Assembly: GCF_020076305.1 (NCBI RefSeq)
Contig: NZ_JAIQXE010000001.1
Coordinates: forward strand, 558,001 to 622,000
Length of the DNA: 64,000 nucleotides
Direction of reading: 5' to 3'
Origin: Flavihumibacter profundi
Lineage (GTDB): Bacteria > Bacteroidota > Bacteroidia > Chitinophagales > Chitinophagaceae
In this document: positions 12,085-20,862 of the stretch, piece after piece
How the letters are laid out: every line of letters starts with the position of its first letter
How positions within the stretch are numbered: the first letter of the stretch is position 1
The notes under the pieces: model-generated
What the model was told of the DNA's origin: nothing
The model's input: the letters and a program-made list of their open reading frames with translations, nothing else
The model's database searches: none
Position numbers and translations under genes: made by a program

Positions 12085-13059
12085 TTAACCAAACAGTCCG
12101 CCTTTTTTCAACTCACGGGTTCCTTCACCTATCTTGAATCCATTGTGGTAGATTTCGATCTTGTAATTTCCTTTCTGGAAAGTTTCAGCTTGCTTCAGGG
12201 CAAATTCAACTGCAATCTTTTTATTTGTTTCGATTTTAACAGGAACTTTTGCAGTGAAAGGTTTCTCGCCTTCTTCACGGGTAGTGAATGTACCGGAACC
12301 AAGGGCTTCCTGTGCAACAGGCTTTCCGTCCGGACCGGTAACGATAACATAAACATCAGCAGTTCCGGCAGGAGCGATGCGGTTGTCTACATCGAAAGAA
12401 ACAACCAGCTTGTCTACTTTTTTAGCGGTAGTAGTTACTTTTTCCTTGCCGCCTTTTTTCTCGTTGATTGGAGTTATAGCGATATTAGATGCATTCAATG
12501 TTGAAGCAATATCTACAGTTTTCTCCAATTCCTGCTTTTGAGTGGTTGTTGTAGCCAGGTCACTTGTCAATTGAGTTGTCTTTCCTTTTTCTGCAGTAAG
12601 GTCAGTAGTCAGTTGTGTATTTTCAGTTGTCAAACGGGCAACTTCCTGCTCTAGTCCTGCAACTTTATCATTCAATTCAGTAATCAGTGCTTTTGCTCTT
12701 GTCAATTCAGCAGCAGTAGCATTCTTTTTATTCAGGATACTGCGGATCTCACCTTTCAGTTTAGAGATTTCACTGTTCTTTTCTGTAAGTTTTCCCTCCA
12801 GGGCATTGTTGTTGCCGGTAACAGAATCAAGGCGGGCAAGGGATGCATCAAAATTGCGCTGCAATTCAGTTTTTTCATCAGTTACCTGGGAAATTGTAGC
12901 TTCTTTTTGCTGAATAGTTTGCTCGTTCTTATTGTTATTCCATAGTAAATATCCCCATGTTCCAAGAAGACCTGCTGCCAGTAAAGCAATAATCAGACCT
13001 TTGTAGTCTTTTTTAGGTTCTTGTGTTGGGGTTGCCGACGGGTAATTAGAAGTGCTCAT
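12085..13059 (-). CDS. Membrane-anchored coiled-coil protein with C-terminal beta domain; function unknown
   Basis: 324 residues. A short cytoplasmic N-terminus is followed by one membrane helix (GLIIALLAAGLLGTWGYLLW, residues about 26-45), then a long coiled coil (about 50-190) with clear heptads (ISKLKGEIRSILNKK, LNDKVAGLEQEVARL) and threonine-rich TTQLTSDLATTTT. Residues about 215-324 form a beta-rich module (LVVSFDVDNRIAPAGTADVYVIVTGPDGKPV ... GNYKIEIYHNGFKIGEG) that looks Ig/fibronectin-like. It resembles proteins annotated only as hypothetical in Bacteroidota. The topology suggests a stalked periplasmic domain. Confidence 0.7.
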   Translation of the reverse strand: MSTSNYPSATPTQEPKKDYKGLIIALLAAGLLGTWGYLLWNNNKNEQTIQQKEATISQVTDEKTELQRNFDASLARLDSVTGNNNALEGKLTEKNSEISKLKGEIRSILNKKNATAAELTRAKALITELNDKVAGLEQEVARLTTENTQLTTDLTAEKGKTTQLTSDLATTTTQKQELEKTVDIASTLNASNIAITPINEKKGGKEKVTTTAKKVDKLVVSFDVDNRIAPAGTADVYVIVTGPDGKPVAQEALGSGTFTTREEGEKPFTAKVPVKIETNKKIAVEFALKQAETFQKGNYKIEIYHNGFKIGEGTRELKKGGLFG

Positions 13060-13243
13060 TGCGTATTTGTTTTTCTGAGTTTAGAAATGATTAATGTTTT
13101 GGTCAGAGAGGTTTTCCTGGGGAACGGGTATTGATGGCCTTTCGAAAACCGTGCCAGAAATTATTCATTACTCCGCAATTGCAACTTTAAGCACTTGAGA
13201 TACAGGCTGCTGCTAATTTCCGACTTTTTTCCCAGCTTTCAAT

Positions 13244-13251
13244 TATTATTG
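13244..13251 (+). promoter_or_regulatory. Possible -7 element upstream of holA
   Basis: TATTATTG (one mismatch to TAnnTTTG) followed by C lies 20 bp before the holA ATG. The same variant occurs before the DUF3822 gene at 22235. No -33 box is evident. Confidence 0.3.
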
Positions 13252-13271
13252 CAATTCTGAATGAAAAATAA

Positions 13272-14267
13272 ATGTCTGTAGAAAAAATCCTGGGTGATTG
13301 GAAAAAAAAGGCTTTTAAACCGGTTTATTGGTTTGAGGGGGATGAGGATTATTATATTGATAAATTAATGAAGGAAGCGGAGCATACCCTGTTATCTGAG
13401 GCGGAAGCAGGGTTTAACCTGACCGTTTTTTATGGTCGTGAAGCCAATTGGGCTGACGTCGTCAATGCCTGTATGCGATATCCGATGTTTGCAGAATTCC
13501 AGGTTGTGTTGTTAAAAGAGGCCCAGCAGATGAAAGAAATTGACAGGCTGGAAGGTTATATAGCAAACCCACTGAAATCAACCGTATTCATAATTGGCCA
13601 CAAGGAAAAAAAAGTTGACGGCAGAAGTAAACTGGCCAAATTGCTGAAGGACAAAACAGAACTGCTACAGACAAAAAAAATGTATGACAGCCAATTGCCG
13701 GGGTGGACAGAGAAACTGGTACAGTCTAAAGGTTACCAGATCAACCAGAAAGCCCTTTTGCTATTGGTAGACCATATAGGGAATGACCTTAGCCGCATAG
13801 ACAATGAAATTGAAAAGCTTTTACTGAACCTGGGCTCAAGGAAATCAATTACAGAAGATGATATTGAAAATTATGTAGGCATCAGTAAGGAATTTAATGT
13901 TTTCGAACTGCAGGATGCCATTGCCAGGAAAGACCTTCCCAAAGCGATCCGGATCATCCAGTACTTTGAAAGCAATCCAAAAGCTGCACCGATCCAGATG
14001 GTTTTACCAGCCCTCTATAATTTTTTCAGTAAAGTCTTCCAGGTTTTTGGTGTTCAAAGCCGTGAAGAAAAAATGATTGCATCAGCCCTCGGCGTTCCAC
14101 CTTTTTTTGTAAAAGACTACCTGGCTGCAGCGCAACGATACGACTATCCTGGAATAGAAAGGCTCCTGCTATTGCTGCATGAATACAACCTCAGGTCGGT
14201 AGGTATTAATGACAGTGGAACGGGCGATGCCCAACTGATGAAAGAAATGGTGTTTAAAATGATGTAA
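13272..14267 (+). CDS. holA: DNA polymerase III subunit delta
   Basis: 331 residues, the usual length. Delta is the clamp-loader subunit that opens the beta sliding clamp. The layout matches HolA: N-terminal AAA+-like fold without a Walker A motif (KPVYWFEGDEDYYIDKLMKEAE), the stretch VFIIGHKEKKVDGRSKLAKLLK, then the helical lid (LLLLVDHIGNDLSRIDNEIEKLLL) and the C-terminal collar domain (FNVFELQDAIARKDLPKAIRIIQYF). Convergent with ribF; the ends are five bases apart. Confidence 0.93.
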   Translation: MSVEKILGDWKKKAFKPVYWFEGDEDYYIDKLMKEAEHTLLSEAEAGFNLTVFYGREANWADVVNACMRYPMFAEFQVVLLKEAQQMKEIDRLEGYIANPLKSTVFIIGHKEKKVDGRSKLAKLLKDKTELLQTKKMYDSQLPGWTEKLVQSKGYQINQKALLLLVDHIGNDLSRIDNEIEKLLLNLGSRKSITEDDIENYVGISKEFNVFELQDAIARKDLPKAIRIIQYFESNPKAAPIQMVLPALYNFFSKVFQVFGVQSREEKMIASALGVPPFFVKDYLAAAQRYDYPGIERLLLLLHEYNLRSVGINDSGTGDAQLMKEMVFKMM

Positions 14268-14272
14268 GTGAT

Positions 14273-15220
14273 TCAGGCACCTAATTTGTCTTTACTGTCT
14301 ATCCTGTCTTTTGCCAGTTGTTTTTTTAAGGCTTCGAGCCCTTCGAATTTTTGTTCGGCCCTTAGTCTATGGATCACAGTTACCCGCAGTGTTTCCCCGT
14401 ATATGTTTTCGTTGAAATCAAATATGTGCACTTCAATGACACGGTTTAATCCATCTACGGTCGGACGAACCCCAATATTCATCATGCCTTTTAATTCTCC
14501 ATTCTTGCCGGGTCCCAGTTCCGGTCTTTCCACGGTAACTGCATAAACCCCATTGGCAGGAATAAGCTTTTCATTATCCGTTAAAACAAGGTTTGCGGTA
14601 GGAAAGCCAATGGTTCTTCCCAGTTGGTTGCCTTTTACTACCAGGCCTTCAAAGAAATAAGGATAGCCAAGCAGCGAGGCGGCCATTTTTACATCACCCT
14701 GTAATAATGCCTGCCGGATGCGGGTGGAGCTAATCGTTGCTTCTTCCAGTAACCTGGCAGGTATTTCCACCAAATTAAAAACTTGTTTAATAGCGTATTC
14801 TTCAAGCAGGTGAAAGTCCCCGGTGCGGTTTTGACCGAACCTGTGATCGTATCCAATAATAATAGTATTCGGGTGAAAATACCGTACTAAAAATTCCTCC
14901 ACATAGGCTTTTGGTGTTTGCGCGGCAAATTCCTGAGTAAAAGGAACCACTACCAGGTGGTCAATACCGGCTGCCTCCAGTAACCCGATCTTTTCAGTAA
15001 GGCTGTTTAAAAGCTGCACAGATTGAGGATCTTTCCCCACAATTCTACGGGGATGGGGGTGAAAAGTGATGATAACGGTTTCCCCGGAAACTTTTTTGGC
15101 CTCTGCCTTCAGTTGATTAATAATACTAATATGTCCGATATGAACACCATCAAAAGTGCCGATAGTTATAATGGCATTCCGGAACTCTGGCAAATTGCTG
15201 ATATTTCTGTGAACCTGCAT
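14273..15220 (-). CDS. ribF: Bifunctional riboflavin kinase/FAD synthetase
   Basis: 315 residues. It converts riboflavin to FMN and FMN to FAD. N-terminal adenylyltransferase domain with GTFDGVHIGH (residues 21-30) and the TRIRQALLQGDV motif of nucleotidyltransferases; C-terminal flavokinase domain with GRTIGFPTANL and NGVYAV. The order and length match the prokaryotic bifunctional enzyme. A -7 promoter element sits only eight bases before the ATG, so the transcript should have almost no leader and no FMN riboswitch. Confidence 0.95.
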   Translation of the reverse strand: MQVHRNISNLPEFRNAIITIGTFDGVHIGHISIINQLKAEAKKVSGETVIITFHPHPRRIVGKDPQSVQLLNSLTEKIGLLEAAGIDHLVVVPFTQEFAAQTPKAYVEEFLVRYFHPNTIIIGYDHRFGQNRTGDFHLLEEYAIKQVFNLVEIPARLLEEATISSTRIRQALLQGDVKMAASLLGYPYFFEGLVVKGNQLGRTIGFPTANLVLTDNEKLIPANGVYAVTVERPELGPGKNGELKGMMNIGVRPTVDGLNRVIEVHIFDFNENIYGETLRVTVIHRLRAEQKFEGLEALKKQLAKDRIDSKDKLGA

Positions 15221-15228
15221 GGGGAGGG

Positions 15229-15236
15229 CAAAATTA
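15229..15236 (-). promoter_or_regulatory. -7 element of ribF, almost at the start codon
   Basis: The minus strand reads TAATTTTG, an exact TAnnTTTG match, followed by CCCTCCCC and the ribF ATG. No -33 box is apparent. Confidence 0.55.
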
Positions 15237-15313
15237 GGGGAAATGGGTGAGAGGACAGCGTTCTGTGGTTAGCCTCCATAGTCTCAATGTTAACATTATT
15301 GTCTAATATTATT

Positions 15314-15348
15314 TCTTACCACTTACTACTTACTGCTCACTGCTTTCC
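15314..15348 (+). repeat. Degenerate heptanucleotide array (five units)
   Basis: The 35 bp split into TCTTACC, ACTTACT, ACTTACT, GCTCACT, GCTTTCC. Unit length, number and consensus ([AG]CT[TC]AC[CT]) match the array after sdhB at 4636-4670. It lies between divergent ribF and purM. Confidence 0.6.
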
Positions 15349-15390
15349 ATTAAACTTTTTTCCGCACCTTCGCAGTTCGAAAACAATACC

Positions 15391-16566
15391 ATGAGTCTTT
15401 ATTCGCAAAGGGGCGTTTCAGCGCAAAAAGAAGAGGTACACCAGGCCACAGAGAAACTCGACCAGGGGCTATTCCCGAATGCGTTTTGTAAGATTTATCC
15501 GGATTATTTAGGGGGCGATGCGAATTGGGTGAACCTTATGCATGCCGATGGAGCCGGAACAAAAAGCATCCTGGCCTACCTGTACTGGAAAGAAACCGGT
15601 GATATCAGCGTATGGAAGGGTATTGCGCAGGATGCCATCGTGATGAATATTGATGACCTGCTTTGTGTGGGAATTCACGATAATCTACTTTTTTCCTCTA
15701 CTATTGACCGTAATAAGCGCCTGATTCCTGGTGAGGTTTTATCTGCAATCATTGCCGGAACACAGGATTTTTTTGATGAATTAAAGGGTTTTGGGGTAAA
15801 TATCCATTACCTGGGTGGCGAAACTGCAGATGTAGGCGACGTAGTCAGGACAATCGCTGTAAACGGTACTATGGCTGCCCGCTGGCCAAAAAACAAGCTT
15901 ATAACCAATGACCGGATCATTGCTGGTGATGTAATTGTAGGATTTTCCAGTGCAGGAAAGACGAACTATGAAAAACGATACAATAGCGGTATCGGCAGTA
16001 ATGGCCTTACCAGCGCCAGGCACGATGCCCTCCATAAATTTTATGGTACGGCCTTTCCCGAGTCATTTGATACCGGTTTAAATGAGCAGGTGGTATATAT
16101 TGGTCCAAACCGCATGACCGACGCGGTAGAAGTGGCCGGTTATGGAAATTCCGATATTGGCCATCTGTTATTGAGCGCTACCCGGACCTATGCGCCCCTC
16201 TTGAAAGTATTACTGGCAGAGTATTTCGGGGATATTCACGGACTGGTACACTGTAGCGGAGGCGGACAAACGAAATGTTTAAAATACCTGCCGGCCCCTT
16301 TCAGGATCATTAAAGACAGGCTTTTTGAACCACCGGTAGTTTTTGACCTGCTGCAACAGGCATCGGGATCCGATTGGCGCGAAATGTACCAGGTATTCAA
16401 TATGGGCCACCGACTGGAACTATTTACAAGTGAGGCTTCCGCTGAAAAAATGATCATGGCGGGGAAAGCATTTGGCATTGAAACACAAATAATAGGAAGG
16501 GTAGAAGTATCAGATAAGAAGGAATTGGAGCTGGTTTGCCCGGATGGAACAATTGTTAATTATTAA
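15391..16566 (+). CDS. purM: Phosphoribosylformylglycinamidine cyclo-ligase (AIR synthetase)
   Basis: 391 residues. It closes the imidazole ring in purine synthesis, FGAM + ATP to AIR. Matches the longer Bacteroidota PurM form (E. coli is about 345 residues): HADGAGTKSILAYLYWKETGD near the N-terminus, NIDDLLCVG, the substrate loop YLGGETADVGDVVRTIAVNGT, and VIVGFSSAGKTNYEKRYNSGIGSNGLTSAR. The C-terminal domain keeps HCSGGGQTKCLKYLP and VFNMGHRLELF. Single gene with ribF divergent. Confidence 0.93.
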   Translation: MSLYSQRGVSAQKEEVHQATEKLDQGLFPNAFCKIYPDYLGGDANWVNLMHADGAGTKSILAYLYWKETGDISVWKGIAQDAIVMNIDDLLCVGIHDNLLFSSTIDRNKRLIPGEVLSAIIAGTQDFFDELKGFGVNIHYLGGETADVGDVVRTIAVNGTMAARWPKNKLITNDRIIAGDVIVGFSSAGKTNYEKRYNSGIGSNGLTSARHDALHKFYGTAFPESFDTGLNEQVVYIGPNRMTDAVEVAGYGNSDIGHLLLSATRTYAPLLKVLLAEYFGDIHGLVHCSGGGQTKCLKYLPAPFRIIKDRLFEPPVVFDLLQQASGSDWREMYQVFNMGHRLELFTSEASAEKMIMAGKAFGIETQIIGRVEVSDKKELELVCPDGTIVNY

Positions 16567-16679
16567 TTACAATCGTTTGCAGCCAGCACTGGCAAGGGTT
16601 TCAATACCTGCCTTAAAATATTTATCTATTAAAAGCAGATAATTATCCACATAAACTATGAAAATTGTAATTCTGTAGT

Positions 16680-16688
16680 TATTTTTGC
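16680..16688 (+). promoter_or_regulatory. Possible promoter -7 element for rpoD
   Basis: TATTTTTGC matches TAnnTTTG(Y) and lies about 105 bp before the rpoD ATG. It would give a leader of roughly 100 nt, in a region with no other gene. Confidence 0.4.
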
Positions 16689-16792
16689 AGACAGTTCTGG
16701 ACCAATTTCGCCATCCTTTAACCTTCTTCCTTGCAACTTACGGCGAATCGTAAGCGTCATTAGAGCGTTATTCATTAAATTAACAGACAGGC

Positions 16793-17650
16793 ATGAGGCA
16801 GCTTAAAATTGCTACACAGATTACCAATCGCGATTCGCAGGCGGTAGAAAAGTATCTTCAGGAAATTTCCAAGATTTCAATGATTACTCCCGAAGAGGAG
16901 ACCACGCTGGCCCAGCGCATAAAAATGGGAGATCAGCGCGCGTTAGATAAGTTGGTTCAGGCCAACCTCCGTTTCGTAGTTTCTGTGGCAAAGCAATACC
17001 AACACCAGGGTTTATCCCTGAGTGACTTGATCAATGAGGGAAACCTTGGTTTGATTAAGGCTGCCCAGCGTTTCGATGAAACCAAAGGTTTTAAGTTCAT
17101 TTCTTATGCAGTTTGGTGGATTCGCCAGTCCATTTTACAGGCTTTGGCCGAACAGGGTCGCCTGGTTCGTTTGCCCCAGAACAAAATTGGCACCTATAAC
17201 AAGGCCAACAAGGCCTATATGGCATTTGAACAGGAGCATGAGCGTGAACCTTCTACTGAAGAGCTGGCTGAGATCCTCGAAATGAGCGAAACTGAAATCA
17301 ATAATATCTTCCAAAGTAATACCCGCCACACATCACTGGATGCCCCGGTTCACGAAGCAGAAGATGTAGCAATGGGCGACCTTTTGGAAGGAAGTGACGA
17401 TACTGACGAAGATGTTATGCAGGATTCTCTGCGTAATGAAATCCGCCGTGTATTGAAATCCCTGAGTCCCCGGGAAGCAGAAATTGTTAACGCGTATTTC
17501 GGACTGGATGGCGAAAATGGGGTTACCATTGAGCAAATCGGTCAAAAATATGATTTGACAAAAGAAAGGATCCGCCAGATCAAGGAAAGAGCTATTAAAC
17601 GTTTGCAGAAAGCACGTTATAGCAATGCTTTGAAAGCTTATTTGGGATAA
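16793..17650 (+). CDS. rpoD: Primary RNA polymerase sigma factor
   Basis: 285 residues, much shorter than E. coli RpoD (613) because region 1.1 and the non-conserved insert are absent, the normal form in Bacteroidota. Seen: region 1.2/2.1 (DSQAVEKYLQEISKISMITPEEE), region 2.2-2.4 (LRFVVSVAKQYQHQGLSLSDLINEGNLGL ... AQRFDETKGFKFISYAVWWIRQSI), region 3 (GRLVRLPQNKIG) and region 4 (SPREAEIVNAYFGLDGE ... TKERIRQIKERAIKRLQ). It recognises the TTTG/TAnnTTTG promoters seen across this window. Followed by its own terminator. Confidence 0.96.
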   Translation: MRQLKIATQITNRDSQAVEKYLQEISKISMITPEEETTLAQRIKMGDQRALDKLVQANLRFVVSVAKQYQHQGLSLSDLINEGNLGLIKAAQRFDETKGFKFISYAVWWIRQSILQALAEQGRLVRLPQNKIGTYNKANKAYMAFEQEHEREPSTEELAEILEMSETEINNIFQSNTRHTSLDAPVHEAEDVAMGDLLEGSDDTDEDVMQDSLRNEIRRVLKSLSPREAEIVNAYFGLDGENGVTIEQIGQKYDLTKERIRQIKERAIKRLQKARYSNALKAYLG

Positions 17651-17671
17651 TCAATCCCGTTTTTATATTGA

Positions 17672-17706
17672 AATGTCTGATGTATCCTGCATCAGGCATT
17701 TTTTTA
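17672..17706 (+). terminator. Rho-independent terminator after rpoD
   Basis: AATGTCTGATG pairs with CATCAGGCATT around a short loop and is followed by at least seven T residues. Confidence 0.8.
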
Positions 17707-17749
17707 TATAACTATTTGATCAATTACTTGTTACATTTAAAAAAAGGGT

Positions 17750-18640
17750 TTGAAAAGTTACCGTCTTATCATATTGCTTGCTATATCGGCCATCATATTC
17801 CCTGGCTGTGAAAAGACAGTACATTTTACCATTGATGAACAGGCGCCAAAATTAGTGGTAGAAGGGACTATCGAAACGGGTAAAGCACCTGTTTTTATCC
17901 TTTCCAATAGTCTCGATTATTTCAGTGAAATCACTCCCCAGTTACTGGATTCTTCTTTTGTAAGGAACGCTGATATCAGGATTTCAAATGGAACCCTTAC
18001 TCACCGGTTAAAAGAATACGCTGTATCTAACCAGGTGGCTACACTTTATTATTATTCTGTAGATTCCAGTGACCTGGCAACCGCATTCGTTGGTGAGATG
18101 GGTAAAACATATTCAGCCGATATACTGGTGGAAGGAAAGCATTACCTGGCTAATACTACCATACCCGTTTTGGCCAAAAAAGTGGATTCCTTGTGGTGGA
18201 AGCCTTCCCCTAATAATCCCGATACCACCAAGTCGGTTCTGATGGCCAGGGTAACTGACCCACCCGGATTTGGAAACTATATAAGGTATTTCACTTCTAC
18301 CAATGGGGGCAGTTTTTTCCCGGGATTAAACTCTGTTTTTGATGACCAGATTGTTGATGGCACTACCTATGATATTGAAGTGGAAAAAGGTGTTGACCGC
18401 AATGCAACAATTGACTTCAATGAATATTCGTTTTTTACCCGGGGGGATACTGTAGTCTTAAAATTCACCAACATTGATAAGGTAACTTTTGATTTCTGGC
18501 GGACAATGGAATATAATTATGGCAGCATTGGTAGCCCTTTTTCATCACCAACAAAAGTATTGGGAAATATTTCTAATGGCGCTCTAGGCTATTTTGGCGG
18601 TTATTCGGCTCAATACAAATCACTGGTTATCCCCAGATAA
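17750..18640 (+). CDS. DUF4249 family lipoprotein
   Basis: 296 residues. MKSYRLIILLAISAIIFPGC is a lipoprotein signal (lipobox FPGC). The following APKLVVEGTIETGKAPVFILSNSLDYFSEI fits the N-terminal beta domain of DUF4249, a Bacteroidota outer-envelope family often encoded beside TonB-dependent receptors. No receptor is present here. The start is TTG at 17750: an in-frame stop lies 12 bp upstream and no ATG falls between. Substrate unknown. It precedes trxB by 55 bp. Confidence 0.75.
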   Translation: MKSYRLIILLAISAIIFPGCEKTVHFTIDEQAPKLVVEGTIETGKAPVFILSNSLDYFSEITPQLLDSSFVRNADIRISNGTLTHRLKEYAVSNQVATLYYYSVDSSDLATAFVGEMGKTYSADILVEGKHYLANTTIPVLAKKVDSLWWKPSPNNPDTTKSVLMARVTDPPGFGNYIRYFTSTNGGSFFPGLNSVFDDQIVDGTTYDIEVEKGVDRNATIDFNEYSFFTRGDTVVLKFTNIDKVTFDFWRTMEYNYGSIGSPFSSPTKVLGNISNGALGYFGGYSAQYKSLVIPR

Positions 18641-18695
18641 TCCCGATATTAACAACAGGGCGTTGTACGAACCTAAATCTAATTATTTTTGTAAG

Positions 18696-19649
18696 ATGGA
18701 AAATAAAGCAGTAGAGCATGTACATTGTTTAATTATTGGCTCTGGTCCGGCAGGTTATACAGCCGCAATTTATGCAGCACGCGCAGCCCTAAAACCGGTT
18801 TTGTACCAGGGCATACAACCTGGCGGTCAATTAACGATTACAACCGAAGTGGAAAATTACCCCGGTTATCCGGAGGGAATCCAGGGCCCTGAAATGATGG
18901 TGGATTTTGAAAAGCAGGCGGTCCGTATGGGAGCTGATATCCGCTTTGGATTGGCGACAAAAGTAGATTTTTCACAACGACCCTTTAAAGTTTGGATAGA
19001 TGAAGAAAAAGAAATGTCGGCAGATGCTGTTATCATAGCTACAGGGGCTTCTGCAAAGTGGCTGAACCTGGAAAGTGAGCAAAGGCTGAATGGTTTTGGG
19101 GTAAGCGCCTGTGCAGTTTGTGATGGATTCTTTTTCAGGGGAAAAGAAGTGGCTATTGTAGGGGCAGGCGATACCGCCTGCGAAGAAGCTCTTTACCTTT
19201 CAAAACTGGCTTCCAATGTACATATGATCGTACGAAAGGGTGAAGACGGTATGAAAGCGTCAAAAGTGATGCAGGACCGTGTAAAAGCAACCCCCAATAT
19301 AAAAGTTTACTGGAACAGTGAAACTGCTGATATAGCAGGCGAAAATAGAGTTACGGCTGTGCATATACGCAATAACCAATCCGGTACTATCACGGAAATT
19401 CCCATCAGTGGTTTTTTTGTGGCTATCGGTCACCAACCAAACTCCGATATTTTCAAAGACTTCCTTACTATGGATGAAGCAGGCTATATCCAGACTATAC
19501 CCGGCAGTTCACGCACGAATATAGAAGGGGTTTTTGCTGCTGGTGATGTTCAGGATAAAATTTATCGCCAGGCTGTTACAGCTGCCGGAAGCGGTTGCAT
19601 GGCAGCTTTGGATGCAGAAAGATTCCTTTCAGCATTAGCGCATGCTTAA
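18696..19649 (+). CDS. trxB: Thioredoxin-disulfide reductase
   Basis: 317 residues from the ATG at 18696, which gives the family-type N-terminus MENKAVEHVHCLIIGSGPAG. An in-frame ATG at 18594 lies inside the previous gene and would add 34 unrelated residues. Seen: FAD motif GSGPAGYTAAIYAARA, redox pair CAVC (C139, C142) in SACAVCDGFFFRG, NADPH motif GAGDTACEEALYLS, and the C-terminal FAD motif GVFAAGDVQDKIYRQAVTAAGSGCMAA. It reduces thioredoxin with NADPH. Confidence 0.96.
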   Translation: MENKAVEHVHCLIIGSGPAGYTAAIYAARAALKPVLYQGIQPGGQLTITTEVENYPGYPEGIQGPEMMVDFEKQAVRMGADIRFGLATKVDFSQRPFKVWIDEEKEMSADAVIIATGASAKWLNLESEQRLNGFGVSACAVCDGFFFRGKEVAIVGAGDTACEEALYLSKLASNVHMIVRKGEDGMKASKVMQDRVKATPNIKVYWNSETADIAGENRVTAVHIRNNQSGTITEIPISGFFVAIGHQPNSDIFKDFLTMDEAGYIQTIPGSSRTNIEGVFAAGDVQDKIYRQAVTAAGSGCMAALDAERFLSALAHA

Positions 19650-19737
19650 TTGTTTTCCAGGTTTGATTTGGAAAAATTAATAGGCTTATCCCTTATAAAT
19701 TTATAATTTGGCGGCTCATCCAGCCGCTAAATTTTTT

Positions 19738-20097
19738 ATGCTCACCGTTCATCTGCACAATCTCCACTTCTATGCTTTCCATGGATTATATGAAGGCGAA
19801 GAAACTGCCGGAAATAATTTTGAGGTAAACCTGGATGTGACTTACCATGTCAGAAAAGGGGAAATGGATGACCTGAAAAACCTGATCAATTACGAGGACA
19901 TTTATAAAATAGTCCAGCAGAGAATGAGTTTTGCTACACCACTCCTGGAAGAACTGGCTTCCGGCATATTGTATAAAATAAAACATGAATATGCCCAGGT
20001 TTCAGCTATAAGTATCAGTATTTTCAAATTGCAGGCACCAATTGAGAATTTCCAGGGAAAGGTTGGTATCACTTTTTTCAAGAATTTTGAAGTCTGA
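19738..20097 (+). CDS. folB: Dihydroneopterin aldolase
   Basis: 119 residues from ATG 19738 (MLTVHLHNLHFYAFHGLYEGEE), the standard FolB length and start. It splits 7,8-dihydroneopterin to 6-hydroxymethyldihydropterin in folate synthesis. Conserved features: FHGLYEGEETAGNNFEVNLDV, NYEDIYKIV, LLEELASGI and ISIFKLQAPI. The stop codon touches the ATG of the next gene. Confidence 0.9.
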   Translation: MLTVHLHNLHFYAFHGLYEGEETAGNNFEVNLDVTYHVRKGEMDDLKNLINYEDIYKIVQQRMSFATPLLEELASGILYKIKHEYAQVSAISISIFKLQAPIENFQGKVGITFFKNFEV

Positions 20098-20862
20098 ATG
20101 AAGTCTTTTTTCTTTATTATATTGATTTGCCTGCTGGCTCCTTTTGCAAGCTGGTCGCAGGATTTACAGATTCTGCTTAAAGAAGCAGCTGTTGCCGAAG
20201 CAAATATGCAGGATGACCTGGCTTACCAGAAATACCAGCAGGTTTTAAAAGTCCAGCCCACCAATATAACGGCTTTATGTAAGTGCAGTGAACTGGCCAG
20301 CAAAATAGGTCACCGGCAAGCCTCAAAGGAAAGCCAGGTCCTGTTTTATGAGACCGCCCGTCGGTATGCGGAAATTGGCCTGAAAGTGAATCCTTCCAGT
20401 GCTGATGCCAATTTTGCGATGTCATTGGCCATGGGAAGGTTGGCGATGGTCTCTTCGGGCAGGAAACTGGTAGAATCAGTTAAGGGAATAAAATACTATG
20501 CCGACAAGACCGTGCAACTAAACCCGGCTGATTTCAGGGGGTTTCATGTTTTGGGAAAATGGTATTATGAAATCAGTAACCTGGGTAGCTTCAAGCGTAC
20601 TGCTGTTAGTGTATTTTATGGCGCTTTTCCGGATGCTTCTTTTGAAGATTCCAGAAGATGCTACGAAAAAAGCCTGCAACTTAATCCTGCTTTTAACCTC
20701 AATTACCTGGAATTGGCCAAAGTTTATGTGAAGCTGGAAAAACCGGCAGAAGCCATTTCCTTATTGAAGAAACTGGATACTTTAGCCTTAAAAATGGAAG
20801 ATGACCAGCGGATCCGGGAGGAGGGCAGGCACATGCTGGAAGAGCTGAAAAATGATGATTAA
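20098..20862 (+). CDS. Exported TPR protein
   Basis: 254 residues. MKSFFFIILICLLAPFASWSQ is a Sec signal. The mature protein is helical with TPR-type units: residues about 40-60 (AYQKYQQVLKVQPTNITALC), 90-110 (EIGLKVNPSSADANFAMSLAMGRLA), 140-160 (YADKTVQLNPADFRGFHVLGKWYYE) and 185-215 (CYEKSLQLNPAFNLNYLELAKVYVKLEKPAEAI). The pattern resembles the TPR domain of RMD-like proteins. A scaffold role in the periplasm is inferred. ATG immediately follows the folB stop; the 3' end overlaps the opposing MATE gene by 4 bp. Confidence 0.75.
   Translation: MKSFFFIILICLLAPFASWSQDLQILLKEAAVAEANMQDDLAYQKYQQVLKVQPTNITALCKCSELASKIGHRQASKESQVLFYETARRYAEIGLKVNPSSADANFAMSLAMGRLAMVSSGRKLVESVKGIKYYADKTVQLNPADFRGFHVLGKWYYEISNLGSFKRTAVSVFYGAFPDASFEDSRRCYEKSLQLNPAFNLNYLELAKVYVKLEKPAEAISLLKKLDTLALKMEDDQRIREEGRHMLEELKNDD

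Noticed and set aside
15221-15390. FMN riboswitch before ribF or a purine riboswitch before purM
   Set aside because: The ribF leader is only a few bases long, and the purM upstream sequence lacks the conserved loops of purine riboswitches; only the heptamer array is present.
18594-18696. Upstream in-frame ATG that would extend trxB
   Set aside because: It lies inside the DUF4249 gene and adds 34 residues absent from TrxB; MENKAVEHVHCLIIGSG is the normal start.
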